From positions 1 through 64,000 of the forward strand of contig JAHHHY010000014.1 in the NCBI GenBank assembly GCA_019359125.1: DNA of 64,000 bases, written 5' to 3'. This DNA comes from Pleurocapsa minor GSE-CHR-MK 17-07R (GTDB lineage: Bacteria > Chloroflexota > Anaerolineae > Aggregatilineales > Phototrophicaceae). The translations under genes were made by a program, and so were the position numbers. The notes under the pieces are model-generated. The model saw only the letters and a list, made by a program, of their open reading frames with translations. It made no database searches and was not told the DNA's origin. The first letter of the stretch is position 1. Every line of letters begins with the position of its first letter. Of this stretch, positions 43,692 through 52,610 are shown piece after piece.

Positions 43692-46499
43692 ATGACCCGC
43701 CTCAGCCTCACCATCAATGGGAAACCGGTTGAATTTGATGCCGATGAATCGCGCACGCTGGCGCACTTTCTGCGCTACGACCTGGGCCTGACCGGCACCA
43801 AGATTGGCTGTGAGGAGGCCGAATGCGGCATCTGCACCGTGCTGGTGGACGGCACGCCGGTCGATTCGTGCGTGTATCCGGCCTTCAAGGCGGCTGGCCG
43901 GGAGATTACCACCATCGAGGGGCTGGCCAACGGCCACCTGCACCCGCTTCAGGCGCACTTCATCAAACATGGCGCGGTGCAGTGCGGCTTTTGCACGCCC
44001 GGCCTGATCATGACCTCGTGCGCGCTGCTGAACGAGAATCCCGCGCCCACGAAAGACGAAATCAAACACGCGTTAAAGGATACCTTCTGCCGCTGTACCG
44101 GCTACTCCAGTGTGACCAATGCCATCCAGAGCGCGGCCGCCGAGATGCGCGGCGACGCGCCCGTGCCGGTGAATGAGCCGAGCGTGGATGAGCCGATGGA
44201 CGTGGTCAGCCGCAGCGTGGAGCCACAGGAAGTGCGCGAGAAGGTGACCGGCGCGGCCAAATTTACCGACGATTATGTGTTCGATGGCATGGCCTTTGCG
44301 CGCACGCTGCGTTCGCCTTATCCACATGCGAAAATTTTGAGCATCGACACGGCGAAAGCGCGCGCGTTTCCGGGCGTGCTGAGCGTGATGACCCATGCCG
44401 ATGTCCCTGGCGAAAACCTGCATGGCCTGGTCTACCGCGACTGGCCGGTGCTGTGCGACACCGTCGTGCGCTATGTGGGCGATGCTGTCGCTATCCTGGC
44501 CGCCGAGACGCAGGAAATCGCCGATGCCGCGTTGAAGCTGATCGAGGTGCGATACGAGCCGCTGCCGGTGGTCGCTGACCCGAAATATGCGCACAGTCCC
44601 GATGCGCCGGTGCTGCATCCGAATCACCCGACGGGCAACCTGCTCAAGCACATCAAAGTGCGCCACGGCGACATCGAGGCCGGATTTGCCGAAGCCGATG
44701 TGGTGGTCGAGCACGAGTACCGCACGCCGACGACCGAGCACGCGTTTTTGGAACCGGAATGTGCCATCGGCATCCCGGCGGGCTATCAGGACTACGACAA
44801 GCTGACGGTGTTCGTCGGTTCGCAGATCCCCTACCAGGACCGCGACCAGATCGCCAAAGCGATGAACCTGGGCCAGGAAGACGTGCGCGTGATTGGCACG
44901 CTGATCGGCGGCGGCTTTGGCGGCAAGGAAGATATCGCCGGGCAGATCCACGTGGCGATGCTGGCCAGCGCGCTCAAGCGCCCGGTCAAGATGTTGTATA
45001 CGCGCCAGGAAAGCCTGATTTTCCACCCGAAGCGCCACGCGACGATCATCCGCATCAAGACGGGCGCGAAGCGTGACGGCCGCCTGACCGCCATCGAGGC
45101 CGAGCTGTATGGCGACGGCGGCGCGTACGCCAGCCTGAGCGACAAGGTGATGACCCGCGCCACCACGCACGCCACCGGGCCGTATGTGGTGCCGAATGCG
45201 AAAATCGACTGCTACGCCATGTATACCAACAACACGCCATCGGGCGCGTTTCGTGGCTTCGGCGTCACGCAGTCGGCCTTTGCCGTCGAGCAGAATATGG
45301 ACATGGTGGCGCAGGCTTTAGACATGGACCCGATCGAGCTGCGCCGCATCAATGCCCAGCGCGTCGGCGTGACCACCGCGACCGGCCAGCTACTGCGCGA
45401 GTCGGTCGGCCTGCTGGAGACGATTGACGACGTGCAGCGCGACATGCGCGCGCATCATGCTGATGAAGGCTTCAAATGGGGCTGGACGACTGGCACGAAG
45501 GCGTATGGCTGGGGGCTGGCCTGCGCGTACAAAAATACGGGGCTGGGCGGCGGCGCGCCAGACAAAAGTGAGGCCGAAGTTGAAGCGTTTGAAGACGGTA
45601 CATTTGAGGTACGCACGGCCGCTGCGGATATGGGACAGGGCATCGCGCATGTGGTGGCGCAGATGGCCGCCGAGGAACTGCATGTGCCGTATGAGCGCGT
45701 GAAGGTGCTGCTGTGCGACACCGACCTGACGCCCAATGGTGGCCCGACGACCGCCTCGCGCCAGACGTATGTGACCGGCAATGCGGCGCGGCTGGCGGCC
45801 GGGGCACTGCGCCAAGCGATGTCGCAGACGGCCGCCGAGATGGTCGATCATGCGCCGGAGACCGTGCGCTATGAGGAAGGCTTGATGCGCTTCGATGATG
45901 TGCGCCTCGACTACGGGTCAGTCGCGCAGTGGATGAAGCAGCACGGCGTGCAGCCGCGCGCAAAATATGAATACTGGGCGCCCAAAACAGCCCCGCTGGG
46001 CACGGGCGGCGACATGCACGTCGCCTTCAGCTATGCCACGCAGGCCGCGCTGGTCGAGGTCGACCTGGAAACGGGCGAAGTGCACGTGCTCAAGGTGGTC
46101 AGCAGCACCGACATCGGCCGTGCGATTAATCCGCTTATGCTTCAGGGGCAGATCGAAGGCGGCATCGTCATGGCGCTGGGCAACTGCCTGACCGAGTCGT
46201 TCATCCTGGAAGAGGGCGTGCCGTGGAGCCGCTTTCTGGGGCGCTACAAGATGCCCAGCATCAAGCATGCGCCGGAGATTATCTCGCATCTGGTGGAGCA
46301 TCGCGCCGCCGACGGGCCGTATGGCGCGAAAGGCGTGGGCGAAATCCCCAGCATCAACACCACGCCGGCCATCTGCAACGCCATCACCAACGCGACCGGC
46401 GTGCGCATTTACGCCATCCCGGTCGATCAGGATGCGCTGCTGCGCGCCATGAAAAAGGGCGAGCGGGCAGTCACCACTGCCTGGCATGACGTGCGCTAG
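43692..46499 (+). CDS. Xanthine dehydrogenase-type molybdoenzyme with fused Fe-S domains
   Basis: 935 residues. Residues 1-about 155 are the 2Fe-2S unit: plant-type cluster Cys40, Cys45, Cys48 and Cys60, second cluster Cys98, Cys101, Cys133 and Cys135. From about 175 to the end is the molybdopterin subunit with GGGFGGKEDIAGQ, PSGAFRGFGVTQ and the catalytic Glu in GAKGVGEIPSIN. These two units are commonly separate proteins; a fused CoxS-CoxL order also occurs in some clostridial and Chloroflexota enzymes. Gene context suggests a purine substrate, though aldehydes, nicotinate or CO are handled by relatives. CO dehydrogenase is unlikely because the AYxCSFR loop is not seen. The XdhC maturation factor is not in the window. 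Confidence 0.92.
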   Translation: MTRLSLTINGKPVEFDADESRTLAHFLRYDLGLTGTKIGCEEAECGICTVLVDGTPVDSCVYPAFKAAGREITTIEGLANGHLHPLQAHFIKHGAVQCGFCTPGLIMTSCALLNENPAPTKDEIKHALKDTFCRCTGYSSVTNAIQSAAAEMRGDAPVPVNEPSVDEPMDVVSRSVEPQEVREKVTGAAKFTDDYVFDGMAFARTLRSPYPHAKILSIDTAKARAFPGVLSVMTHADVPGENLHGLVYRDWPVLCDTVVRYVGDAVAILAAETQEIADAALKLIEVRYEPLPVVADPKYAHSPDAPVLHPNHPTGNLLKHIKVRHGDIEAGFAEADVVVEHEYRTPTTEHAFLEPECAIGIPAGYQDYDKLTVFVGSQIPYQDRDQIAKAMNLGQEDVRVIGTLIGGGFGGKEDIAGQIHVAMLASALKRPVKMLYTRQESLIFHPKRHATIIRIKTGAKRDGRLTAIEAELYGDGGAYASLSDKVMTRATTHATGPYVVPNAKIDCYAMYTNNTPSGAFRGFGVTQSAFAVEQNMDMVAQALDMDPIELRRINAQRVGVTTATGQLLRESVGLLETIDDVQRDMRAHHADEGFKWGWTTGTKAYGWGLACAYKNTGLGGGAPDKSEAEVEAFEDGTFEVRTAAADMGQGIAHVVAQMAAEELHVPYERVKVLLCDTDLTPNGGPTTASRQTYVTGNAARLAAGALRQAMSQTAAEMVDHAPETVRYEEGLMRFDDVRLDYGSVAQWMKQHGVQPRAKYEYWAPKTAPLGTGGDMHVAFSYATQAALVEVDLETGEVHVLKVVSSTDIGRAINPLMLQGQIEGGIVMALGNCLTESFILEEGVPWSRFLGRYKMPSIKHAPEIISHLVEHRAADGPYGAKGVGEIPSINTTPAICNAITNATGVRIYAIPVDQDALLRAMKKGERAVTTAWHDVR

Positions 46500-46559
46500 G
46501 GCACGCGTGTTCGTAATTTCGTTTTAGCAGTTACTTGGCCAGCCGAGCCACATATTTGG

Positions 46560-46584
46560 TAGGGGCGGACCTGCGTGTCCGCCC
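46560..46584 (+). repeat. Dispersed palindromic repeat, family B copy 2
   Basis: TAGGGGCGGAC-CTGCGT-GTCCGCCC, a hairpin matching 6653-6679 with a paired base change in the stem. Confidence 0.65.
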
Positions 46585-46608
46585 ATGCGATATGGGAAAA
46601 TATAAACA

Positions 46609-46631
46609 GGGTGCACACACAGGTGCACCCC
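46609..46631. repeat. Hairpin downstream of family B repeat
   Basis: GGGTGCAC and GTGCACCC are separated by a short ACACAG loop. It directly follows the family B element and may be its second half. Confidence 0.5.
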
Positions 46632-46789
46632 TACTCGAGATGCTCATGTGATACATCTCAAGGCATACATGCTTTCGGTTGCCTTGCCCTTGCAACCTCA
46701 AAATGTTTTACTCCCTCATGCACGAATTGCACTTTCGCCTACAATGAGAGTCATTGGTTCATCGCGAATTTGTCATGGAAGAGAACCCC

Positions 46790-48148
46790 ATGTTTCGAAA
46801 AGTCATCCTGATCTTTTTGCTGTTTGCACTCAGCATCACGCCGTTTGCGGCGTTTGCCCAGGCGGACCTGGACGGGACACTGATCCTGAATCAGCCGCTC
46901 ATCAGCACGCTCAGCATCCCCGGTGAGTCGCGCAGTTATGCGTATTCGCTGGTCGAGCCGCGCATCGTCACCCTGCAATTGATCGGTGATACCGCCCAGC
47001 CCAGCATCGCCATCCTGCGTGACGGGGCCGTTGTCGCGGAATCCGCCAATACGCAGGGCGCGCTGGTGGTTAACCTGAGCGCGTTTCTGACCGGCGGCAG
47101 CTATGTGGTCACGGTGGGCACTGCCAATAACAGCACCGGCACCGTCGCGCTCGTCCTGCAATCCGAGCAGACGCCGGTCACGACTCCATTGCAGCCCGGC
47201 CAGCCGCTGAGTGGCACCCTTTCTCAGCAGCAGTCGCTCCAGTTGTATACCTTCAATGCGCTCGATGAGCGCGCCTGGCTGTATATCATCAGCGAGGACG
47301 AGTCAGCGCCGGTTTCCGCCCGCCTGACTAATTCGCTGACCAATACGCTGGTCGCGCTGGTCAGCCCTGAACTGGGCGGCGCGCGCATGACCATTCCAGC
47401 CGGCGGCAGCAGTTTTCAGATCGCGGTGACTGGAAACGTGCAGGGTGCGACGTCGGCCTACACCGTGTGCTATGCGGCTGTCAGCCAGGCGTCCGCGTGC
47501 GGTGAAACGGGCGCCTCTGCGCCGCCGCCGACCGCGCAGGCTGATGGGCCAGTTGCCACGCCTGAAGTCACCGGGAGCACAGCCGCCTGCACGGTCACGC
47601 CGCAGTTGGCGGGTGGCGCCAATATCCGCCAGTCTGCCAGCGTCAATTCGATCCTGCTGGGCGCGCTGCCCGGCGGCGCAGTCGCCAATGTGCTGGGCAT
47701 CTCGCCAGACGGCTCGTTCTATAACATCCAGTACAACGCCATCAGCAGCGGCTGGGTCGCGCTGTCGGTGGTAAACAGCTCCGGGGACTGCGCCTCTGTC
47801 CCGACAGTGCAGCCGCCGCAGATTATCCCGGCCCCGACCGCCATCCCGACGCAGGCGCCCACCCAGCCGCCCACGGCCACCTCCGCGCCCACGCTGACGC
47901 CCACCCCGGCGGGCCCGTGCCTGATCACCATGAATGCCGCGGCGCTGGTATATACGCAGCCCAATGCCATCCCGGACTATATCTATGACCAGGTGCAGGC
48001 TGGCTATGAGCTGATCCCGAATGGCCGCCTCGCCGATAACACATTCTGGCGCACCAATTACGCTGGTTCGTGGATTGAATACAGCACCATGCTGAACACA
48101 GCCACGGTCACTGGCAACTGCGGCGCGCTGCCGATTGTTTCTCCGTAG
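46790..48148 (+). CDS. Secreted protein with PPC-like and SH3b domains
   Basis: 452 residues. A signal peptide is at 1-23 (FLLFALSITPFAAFAQ). Two beta-sandwich PPC-like domains follow at about 30-130 and 145-240 (SRSYAYSLVEPRIVTLQLIG; LQLYTFNALDERAWLYIISE). An SH3b domain at about 275-335 contains ANIRQSASVNSILLGALPGG. A linker is Pro/Thr-rich (PTQAPTQPPTATSAPTLTPT) and a C-terminal domain carries a second SH3b-like unit. It is probably extracellular and cell-wall or matrix bound. The ATG at 46790 has GGAAGAG upstream. Confidence 0.82.
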   Translation: MFRKVILIFLLFALSITPFAAFAQADLDGTLILNQPLISTLSIPGESRSYAYSLVEPRIVTLQLIGDTAQPSIAILRDGAVVAESANTQGALVVNLSAFLTGGSYVVTVGTANNSTGTVALVLQSEQTPVTTPLQPGQPLSGTLSQQQSLQLYTFNALDERAWLYIISEDESAPVSARLTNSLTNTLVALVSPELGGARMTIPAGGSSFQIAVTGNVQGATSAYTVCYAAVSQASACGETGASAPPPTAQADGPVATPEVTGSTAACTVTPQLAGGANIRQSASVNSILLGALPGGAVANVLGISPDGSFYNIQYNAISSGWVALSVVNSSGDCASVPTVQPPQIIPAPTAIPTQAPTQPPTATSAPTLTPTPAGPCLITMNAAALVYTQPNAIPDYIYDQVQAGYELIPNGRLADNTFWRTNYAGSWIEYSTMLNTATVTGNCGALPIVSP

Positions 48149-48161
48149 AGATGATTCCGGC

Positions 48162-48190
48162 GCAGGGGTGGCTTACCAGGTCACCCCTGC
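48162..48190 (+). terminator. Hairpin after the SH3b protein gene
   Basis: GCAGGGGTG at 48162-48170 pairs with CACCCCTGC at 48182-48190. No T-run follows, so termination strength is uncertain. Confidence 0.5.
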
Positions 48191-48232
48191 CTGCGGTTGA
48201 ACTCTGCAAACAATGCCGCTACCATTGGGCGC

Positions 48233-49786
48233 ATGACATCATCTGTTACGGAAACCCTATTGCTCACGATTGATACGCTGCCAGCCCCTTTGACCCAGCG
48301 CACCGGCTTCCCATGGACGGAGGGCACTCCTGCCGGCCTGAGCGACTCCTCCAGGCCCGACCTGCCGCGCATCACGGTCGTCACGCCCTCATATAACCAG
48401 GGGCGCTTTCTGGAAGAGACGATTCGTTCGGTGCTGCTGCAAGGCTACCCGAATCTGGAATATATCGTCATCGACGGCGGCAGTACCGATGAAAGCAAGG
48501 CTGTCATCGCGCGTTACGCCCCGTTTCTGGACTATCACGTCAGCGAGAAGGATGCCGGTCAGGCGAACGCCATCAACAAGGGCTTTGCCCGCGGCACTGG
48601 CGACATCATGGGCTGGCTGAACTCGGACGATGTGCTGCTGCCGGGCGCGCTGTGGCGCATTGCCGAGGCGTTCATGTCCCAGCCCGACGCCGACTTTGTG
48701 ACCGGTATGCGCCGCTGCATCGATGAGAACAGCGCCTGGAAAAGCAATTTCGTGCGCGACAAACCATCGGCGCACTATCTGCGCCACTACTGCGTGCTGG
48801 CTCAGGAGACGACCTACTGGCGCCGCAGCACATGGGACGCGCTGGGCCCGCTGGACGAGTCGTTCCAGTTTGCGATGGACTATGAATACTGGCTGCGCGG
48901 CGTCAGCAAGGGGATGACATTCGCGTTTATCCCGCACTATACCGGCTGTTTCCGCGAGTACGCGACCAACAAGACCTTTTCATGGATGGATGTGTACTAC
49001 CGCGATTTGCAGCGGCTGTATGTGCTCTATGATATGGGCAAGTCGGAGGCGGAAATTCTGGCGAAGCTGGGCGGGCGCTGGCGCAGGCGCTATGCTTGGT
49101 TCCTGCGCGCCAGCCAGCAGCGCTGGACGAATCATCGCCGTCTCGTGCTGCTGACGTGGTGGCTGACTGATCTGCCGCTGGTGTCTGAAATCGCTTTTGC
49201 CAGCAGCAAGCTGGGTGAGTTATACAAAGATGCCCGCACCTACCGGGGTATGTCGTCACTCAGGGCAATTGGGCACACGATCGCGACCCTTTGGTGCGAA
49301 GTCTGGCGGGTGCTGGCGCGCGGCGAAGGCACCAGCCCCGCGCAGCCAGGTGATATTCGGCATCTGCCATCGCTGGTGTTGCAGCCCGAAATTGTGCGCA
49401 CGACCAGTCCGGACACGCTCGTGTTGGGCAATGGCTGGTATTCAGCCGAGATCGACAAGGGGCAGTTTGCCATATGCAGCACGGGCGATAGCCAGCTTTT
49501 GCTGTTGAATCCGACTGCGCGCCGGATGACGCTCGACATTGTGGTGAAGCCAATTCAGCTGCAAATGGACGATGCCCTGCTGGTGTCTGTGGAGGGCGTG
49601 GAAGGCGAGACAATGATTTCCATCACCGATGAGGTCTCGTCTGTGCGTGTCCCGGTGATGCTGCCGGACAATGCCGAACGTGCCGTCATCCATCTGCGCT
49701 GGAAGCACGAGCCTGTCCTGCGCGCCATTACGGCCCATCGCCCGCAGGCCTTTCGCATTTCCAGCCTGCTGCTTACGCCGGCCTGA
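48233..49786 (+). CDS. Family 2 glycosyltransferase with C-terminal accessory domain
   Basis: 517 residues. The N-terminal GT-A domain has ITVVTPSYNQGRFLEETIRS, YIVIDGGSTDESKAVI, and MGWLNSDDVLLPGALWRI, whose SDD is the metal/nucleotide-binding DxD equivalent. The domain ends near 290. After a helical linker the last 110 residues form a beta-domain of unknown role (SAEIDKGQFAICSTGDSQ onward), possibly carbohydrate binding. No membrane helices, so a cytoplasmic enzyme adding sugar to a lipid- or protein-linked acceptor. The start may be the ATG at 48233 or TTG at 48197. Confidence 0.88.
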   Translation: MTSSVTETLLLTIDTLPAPLTQRTGFPWTEGTPAGLSDSSRPDLPRITVVTPSYNQGRFLEETIRSVLLQGYPNLEYIVIDGGSTDESKAVIARYAPFLDYHVSEKDAGQANAINKGFARGTGDIMGWLNSDDVLLPGALWRIAEAFMSQPDADFVTGMRRCIDENSAWKSNFVRDKPSAHYLRHYCVLAQETTYWRRSTWDALGPLDESFQFAMDYEYWLRGVSKGMTFAFIPHYTGCFREYATNKTFSWMDVYYRDLQRLYVLYDMGKSEAEILAKLGGRWRRRYAWFLRASQQRWTNHRRLVLLTWWLTDLPLVSEIAFASSKLGELYKDARTYRGMSSLRAIGHTIATLWCEVWRVLARGEGTSPAQPGDIRHLPSLVLQPEIVRTTSPDTLVLGNGWYSAEIDKGQFAICSTGDSQLLLLNPTARRMTLDIVVKPIQLQMDDALLVSVEGVEGETMISITDEVSSVRVPVMLPDNAERAVIHLRWKHEPVLRAITAHRPQAFRISSLLLTPA

Positions 49787-50075
49787 GTGTTACATTCAAT
49801 GATTTCAATGTCGGTATAATTCTGGATGCTACAACATATATAGAGGTTGCAGGGCCGGTTCTCGAAGCACAGCAGGTGGTGCAGATGCTGATCAACATCG
49901 AGCGCACGCTTATATCCACAGGCGACCTTGAGAGTGATTTTGTGGTTATGGTACTTCGGGCAAAAACTCGACATACTGGCATATGATATTGCGTGCAGGC
50001 TGGCACGCATGGTGTACGGGGCGGCTGTCCCTGCAAGACCGGGCCCGCTGCCACTGAAAAAGGATCTGATACCCG
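49787..50075. promoter_or_regulatory. Long leader with candidate promoter before the GH63-like gene
   Basis: 289 bases without a gene. A perfect -10 TATAAT is at 49815-49820, with TTACAT 19 bases upstream as a weak -35. That would give a transcript leader of about 250 bases. Confidence 0.4.
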
Positions 50076-51836
50076 ATGACGACTGCGCTGGAACGCCTCC
50101 ACAACCGTATCGACCTGGCCAATGTCCCGTTTACCGACCGCGGCACGCGCCTGCTGCTGTTTTTGCGCGATAACGAGATTTCGATTCGTCTGGCCGAACG
50201 CTGGGCCAAATGGGAACGCCAGGTAGGGCATTATCGCCAGCGGCCGCCGATTGTGGAGCGGCTGGTAATCCTGAATGAGGACGACCAACCGGTCACGCTG
50301 ACGCCGGACACCTACCCGCATGCCGCCGGGCTGACCTGCCCGCTGGGGCGTTTCGAGTGGATTTATGTGGATGCCGAGACGCTGCTGCTGCGCCTGCCTG
50401 AGGGGCGCTCGACGCTGCGCTGTGTGATTCATGCCGAGAAGGGCCAGACCGACCGACGCGGTGCCCGCCTGCACGGCAAACGCAACATCGCCTACACCAC
50501 CGACGCCCGCATCGAAGCCAACCTGCTGACGCAGATTTCCGATGATATGTTTGAAATGAAGCTGACCGTGCGTGCTGGTGCAGGCCAGTCGCTGCTGCTG
50601 AATATCACGCCGCGCCTGGCATTTAACCGCGCTATCCCCAATGGTGAAGTCACCTATGAGCAGGCGCGCCAGCGCTGGCAGGCCTGGTTTGACGCCGCGC
50701 CGCCGGTGCTGGACGAATACCGCGACCAGTATGAATATGCCTGGTGGGTGATGCGCGTCGGCCTGCTGAGCACGCGCTACTTCTTCACCCGCGAGGCCTG
50801 CGTGCCGTCGAAGATTCATTACGTGGGCGTGTGGCACTGGGACCAGTTCTTTCACGCGCTGGCCTATCGCCATGTCGATACTCGGCTGGCCGAAGACCAG
50901 ATTCGCATTGTGCTCGATCATCAGCGCGAGGACGGCATGCTGCCCGACGCCATCCACGACGAAGGGCTGGTCACCCGCCTGAGTGTGCCGGTCGAGGAAG
51001 ATGTAACCAAGCCGCCGCTGGCCGCCTGGACCGCCCTGAAGCTGTATGAAAAGTCTGGCGATCTGGACTTCCTGCAGGAAGTGTATGAGCCGCTGGTGCG
51101 CTGGCATAACTGGTGGCTGAACCACAGCCGGAACAATACCGGCCTGTGCGAGTATCGCCATCCGTTTTCATCCGGCCTTGATGACAGCCCGCTGTGGGAC
51201 GAGGGCATGCCGGTGGTCTCGCCGGACCTGAACACCTATCTGTGCCTGGCCGCCGAAAGCCTGAGCAAAATTGCCGAAATCATCGGCCTGCCAGACGAGG
51301 CGGAAAGCTGGCGTCAGGAGGCCGACGCCACCGCCCAGCGCATGGTTACGGTGCTGTGGGACGAGCTGGCCGGCTGCTTTCAGGCGCTGCACCTGGGCCA
51401 GAAGGCCGTCAATGTGATGACGCCGTTTCATTTGCTGCCGCTGTGGACGGGCCGCCTGAATAAAGCCATGACGCGGCGGCTGCTGGCGCATCTGCAAAAC
51501 CCGGAAACCTTCTGGTCAGAATGGCCCATTCCCACCGTCGCGCTGAATGATCCGAAGTTTGACCCCAAGCAGATGTGGCGCGGCCCCACCTGGGTAAATA
51601 TCAACTACCTGTTTATTGAGGCGCTGGCGCGCATTGGCCGCGAGGATCTGGCGGCGGAACTGCGTCGCAAGACGCTGAAGCTGATTCAGCAGCACCCGGA
51701 TATCTATGAGTACTACGACCCGGTCACGGCGGATCACCCGCCCAAGGCCGCGCCCGTGTTTGGCTGGACATCGGCCGTATACATCGACCTGGCGATTCAG
51801 GAGACGGAAGCGCGCGCCCGGCAAAACGGGGCGTGA
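50076..51836 (+). CDS. GH63-like (alpha/alpha)6 glycoside hydrolase
   Basis: 586 residues. The N-terminus to about 215 is a beta-sandwich. The rest is the (alpha/alpha)6 toroid of GH63/GH37-type enzymes: GVWHWDQFFHALAYRHVDTR with the general-acid-type Asp region, DVTKPPLAAWTALKLYEKSG, SSGLDDSPLWDEG and MWRGPTWVNINYLFIEAL. The last two motifs are typical of mannosylglycerate hydrolase and related bacterial GH63 members. It probably cleaves alpha-glucosides or mannosyl/glucosylglycerate. No signal peptide, so cytoplasmic; an osmolyte substrate would fit. It converges on the SDR gene after 4 bases. Confidence 0.85.
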   Translation: MTTALERLHNRIDLANVPFTDRGTRLLLFLRDNEISIRLAERWAKWERQVGHYRQRPPIVERLVILNEDDQPVTLTPDTYPHAAGLTCPLGRFEWIYVDAETLLLRLPEGRSTLRCVIHAEKGQTDRRGARLHGKRNIAYTTDARIEANLLTQISDDMFEMKLTVRAGAGQSLLLNITPRLAFNRAIPNGEVTYEQARQRWQAWFDAAPPVLDEYRDQYEYAWWVMRVGLLSTRYFFTREACVPSKIHYVGVWHWDQFFHALAYRHVDTRLAEDQIRIVLDHQREDGMLPDAIHDEGLVTRLSVPVEEDVTKPPLAAWTALKLYEKSGDLDFLQEVYEPLVRWHNWWLNHSRNNTGLCEYRHPFSSGLDDSPLWDEGMPVVSPDLNTYLCLAAESLSKIAEIIGLPDEAESWRQEADATAQRMVTVLWDELAGCFQALHLGQKAVNVMTPFHLLPLWTGRLNKAMTRRLLAHLQNPETFWSEWPIPTVALNDPKFDPKQMWRGPTWVNINYLFIEALARIGREDLAAELRRKTLKLIQQHPDIYEYYDPVTADHPPKAAPVFGWTSAVYIDLAIQETEARARQNGA

Positions 51837-51840
51837 TGCT

Positions 51841-52590
51841 TTAGCTCATCAGCACGCCGCCGTTGACGTGCAGCGTGCTGCCGGTCATATAACTGCTCAG
51901 GTCGCTGGCCAGAAAGGCGATTGCCCCGGCCACTTCTTCCGGCTGGCCCAGCCGGCGCAGCGGCGTTTGTGCGCGCCATTCGTGCTCGCGTGACGGGATA
52001 TGGTCGGCCAGCATGTCGGTGACGATGCGCCCCGGCGACACGATATTGACGGTGATGCCGTGGCGGCCTTCTTCTTTGGCCAGCGAATAGGTCAGCCCCT
52101 GCAGGCCGGCCTTTGACGCGGCGTAATGCGCGTGGTTGATGCTGCCCGCCCAGGCCGCCTGTGATGACACATTGATGATGCGCCCCCACGACTGTGCGCG
52201 CATCGACGGCAGGGCGCCGCGGATACAGCGAAAGACGGCCGTCAGGTTCAGGTCGAGCGTGTGCTGCCAGGTGTCGTCGCTCATGTCGATCAGCGGGCTG
52301 TCGGTGTATTCCCCGGCGTTATTCACCAGGATGTCGATATGCCCGGCCTGTTCAAGCGCCTGCGTGATGAGCGACTCTGCGCCTCCGGGCTGGCTCAGGT
52401 CTGCGGGGATGGCTGCGGCTGTCCCGCCTGACGCGCTAATCTGCGCGACCAGCGCGTCAGCATCCCCGCCATGCGAGCGATAATGCACCAGCACGTGCGC
52501 GCCCAGCGCCCCCAGCATGACGCAGGTGGCCGCGCCGATGCCGCGTGATCCGCCGGTGACGAGCGCGATTCTGCCGGTCAGGTTCATCAT
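51841..52590 (-). CDS. Short-chain dehydrogenase/reductase (FabG-like)
   Basis: 249 residues of the classical SDR fold: VTGGSRGIGAA (NADPH site), LVNNAGEYTD, catalytic Ser in IINVSSQAAW, and YAASKAG with Tyr and Lys. The C-terminal segment SYMTGSTLHVNGGVLMS is typical of 3-oxoacyl-ACP reductase-like members. The substrate is unknown. It follows the U32 gene by 20 bases on the minus strand and is probably co-transcribed. Confidence 0.92.
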   Translation of the reverse strand: MMNLTGRIALVTGGSRGIGAATCVMLGALGAHVLVHYRSHGGDADALVAQISASGGTAAAIPADLSQPGGAESLITQALEQAGHIDILVNNAGEYTDSPLIDMSDDTWQHTLDLNLTAVFRCIRGALPSMRAQSWGRIINVSSQAAWAGSINHAHYAASKAGLQGLTYSLAKEEGRHGITVNIVSPGRIVTDMLADHIPSREHEWRAQTPLRRLGQPEEVAGAIAFLASDLSSYMTGSTLHVNGGVLMS

Positions 52591-52610
52591 CAGGCATCAT
52601 CCTTGGTGTG

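Larger units (their letters stand above)
46500..46789. other. Spacer with repeats, no gene
   Basis: 290 bases: a family B repeat, a hairpin, then AT-richer sequence with a -10-like TACAAT at 46740-46745 before the secreted-protein gene. No -35 with proper spacing was seen. Short ORFs here are repeat translations. Confidence 0.5.

Noticed and set aside
49555..50010. Minus-strand 151-aa ORF over the leader of the GH63-like gene
   Set aside because: Partly antisense to the glycosyltransferase; Cys/His/Tyr-rich without structure and no ribosome site.
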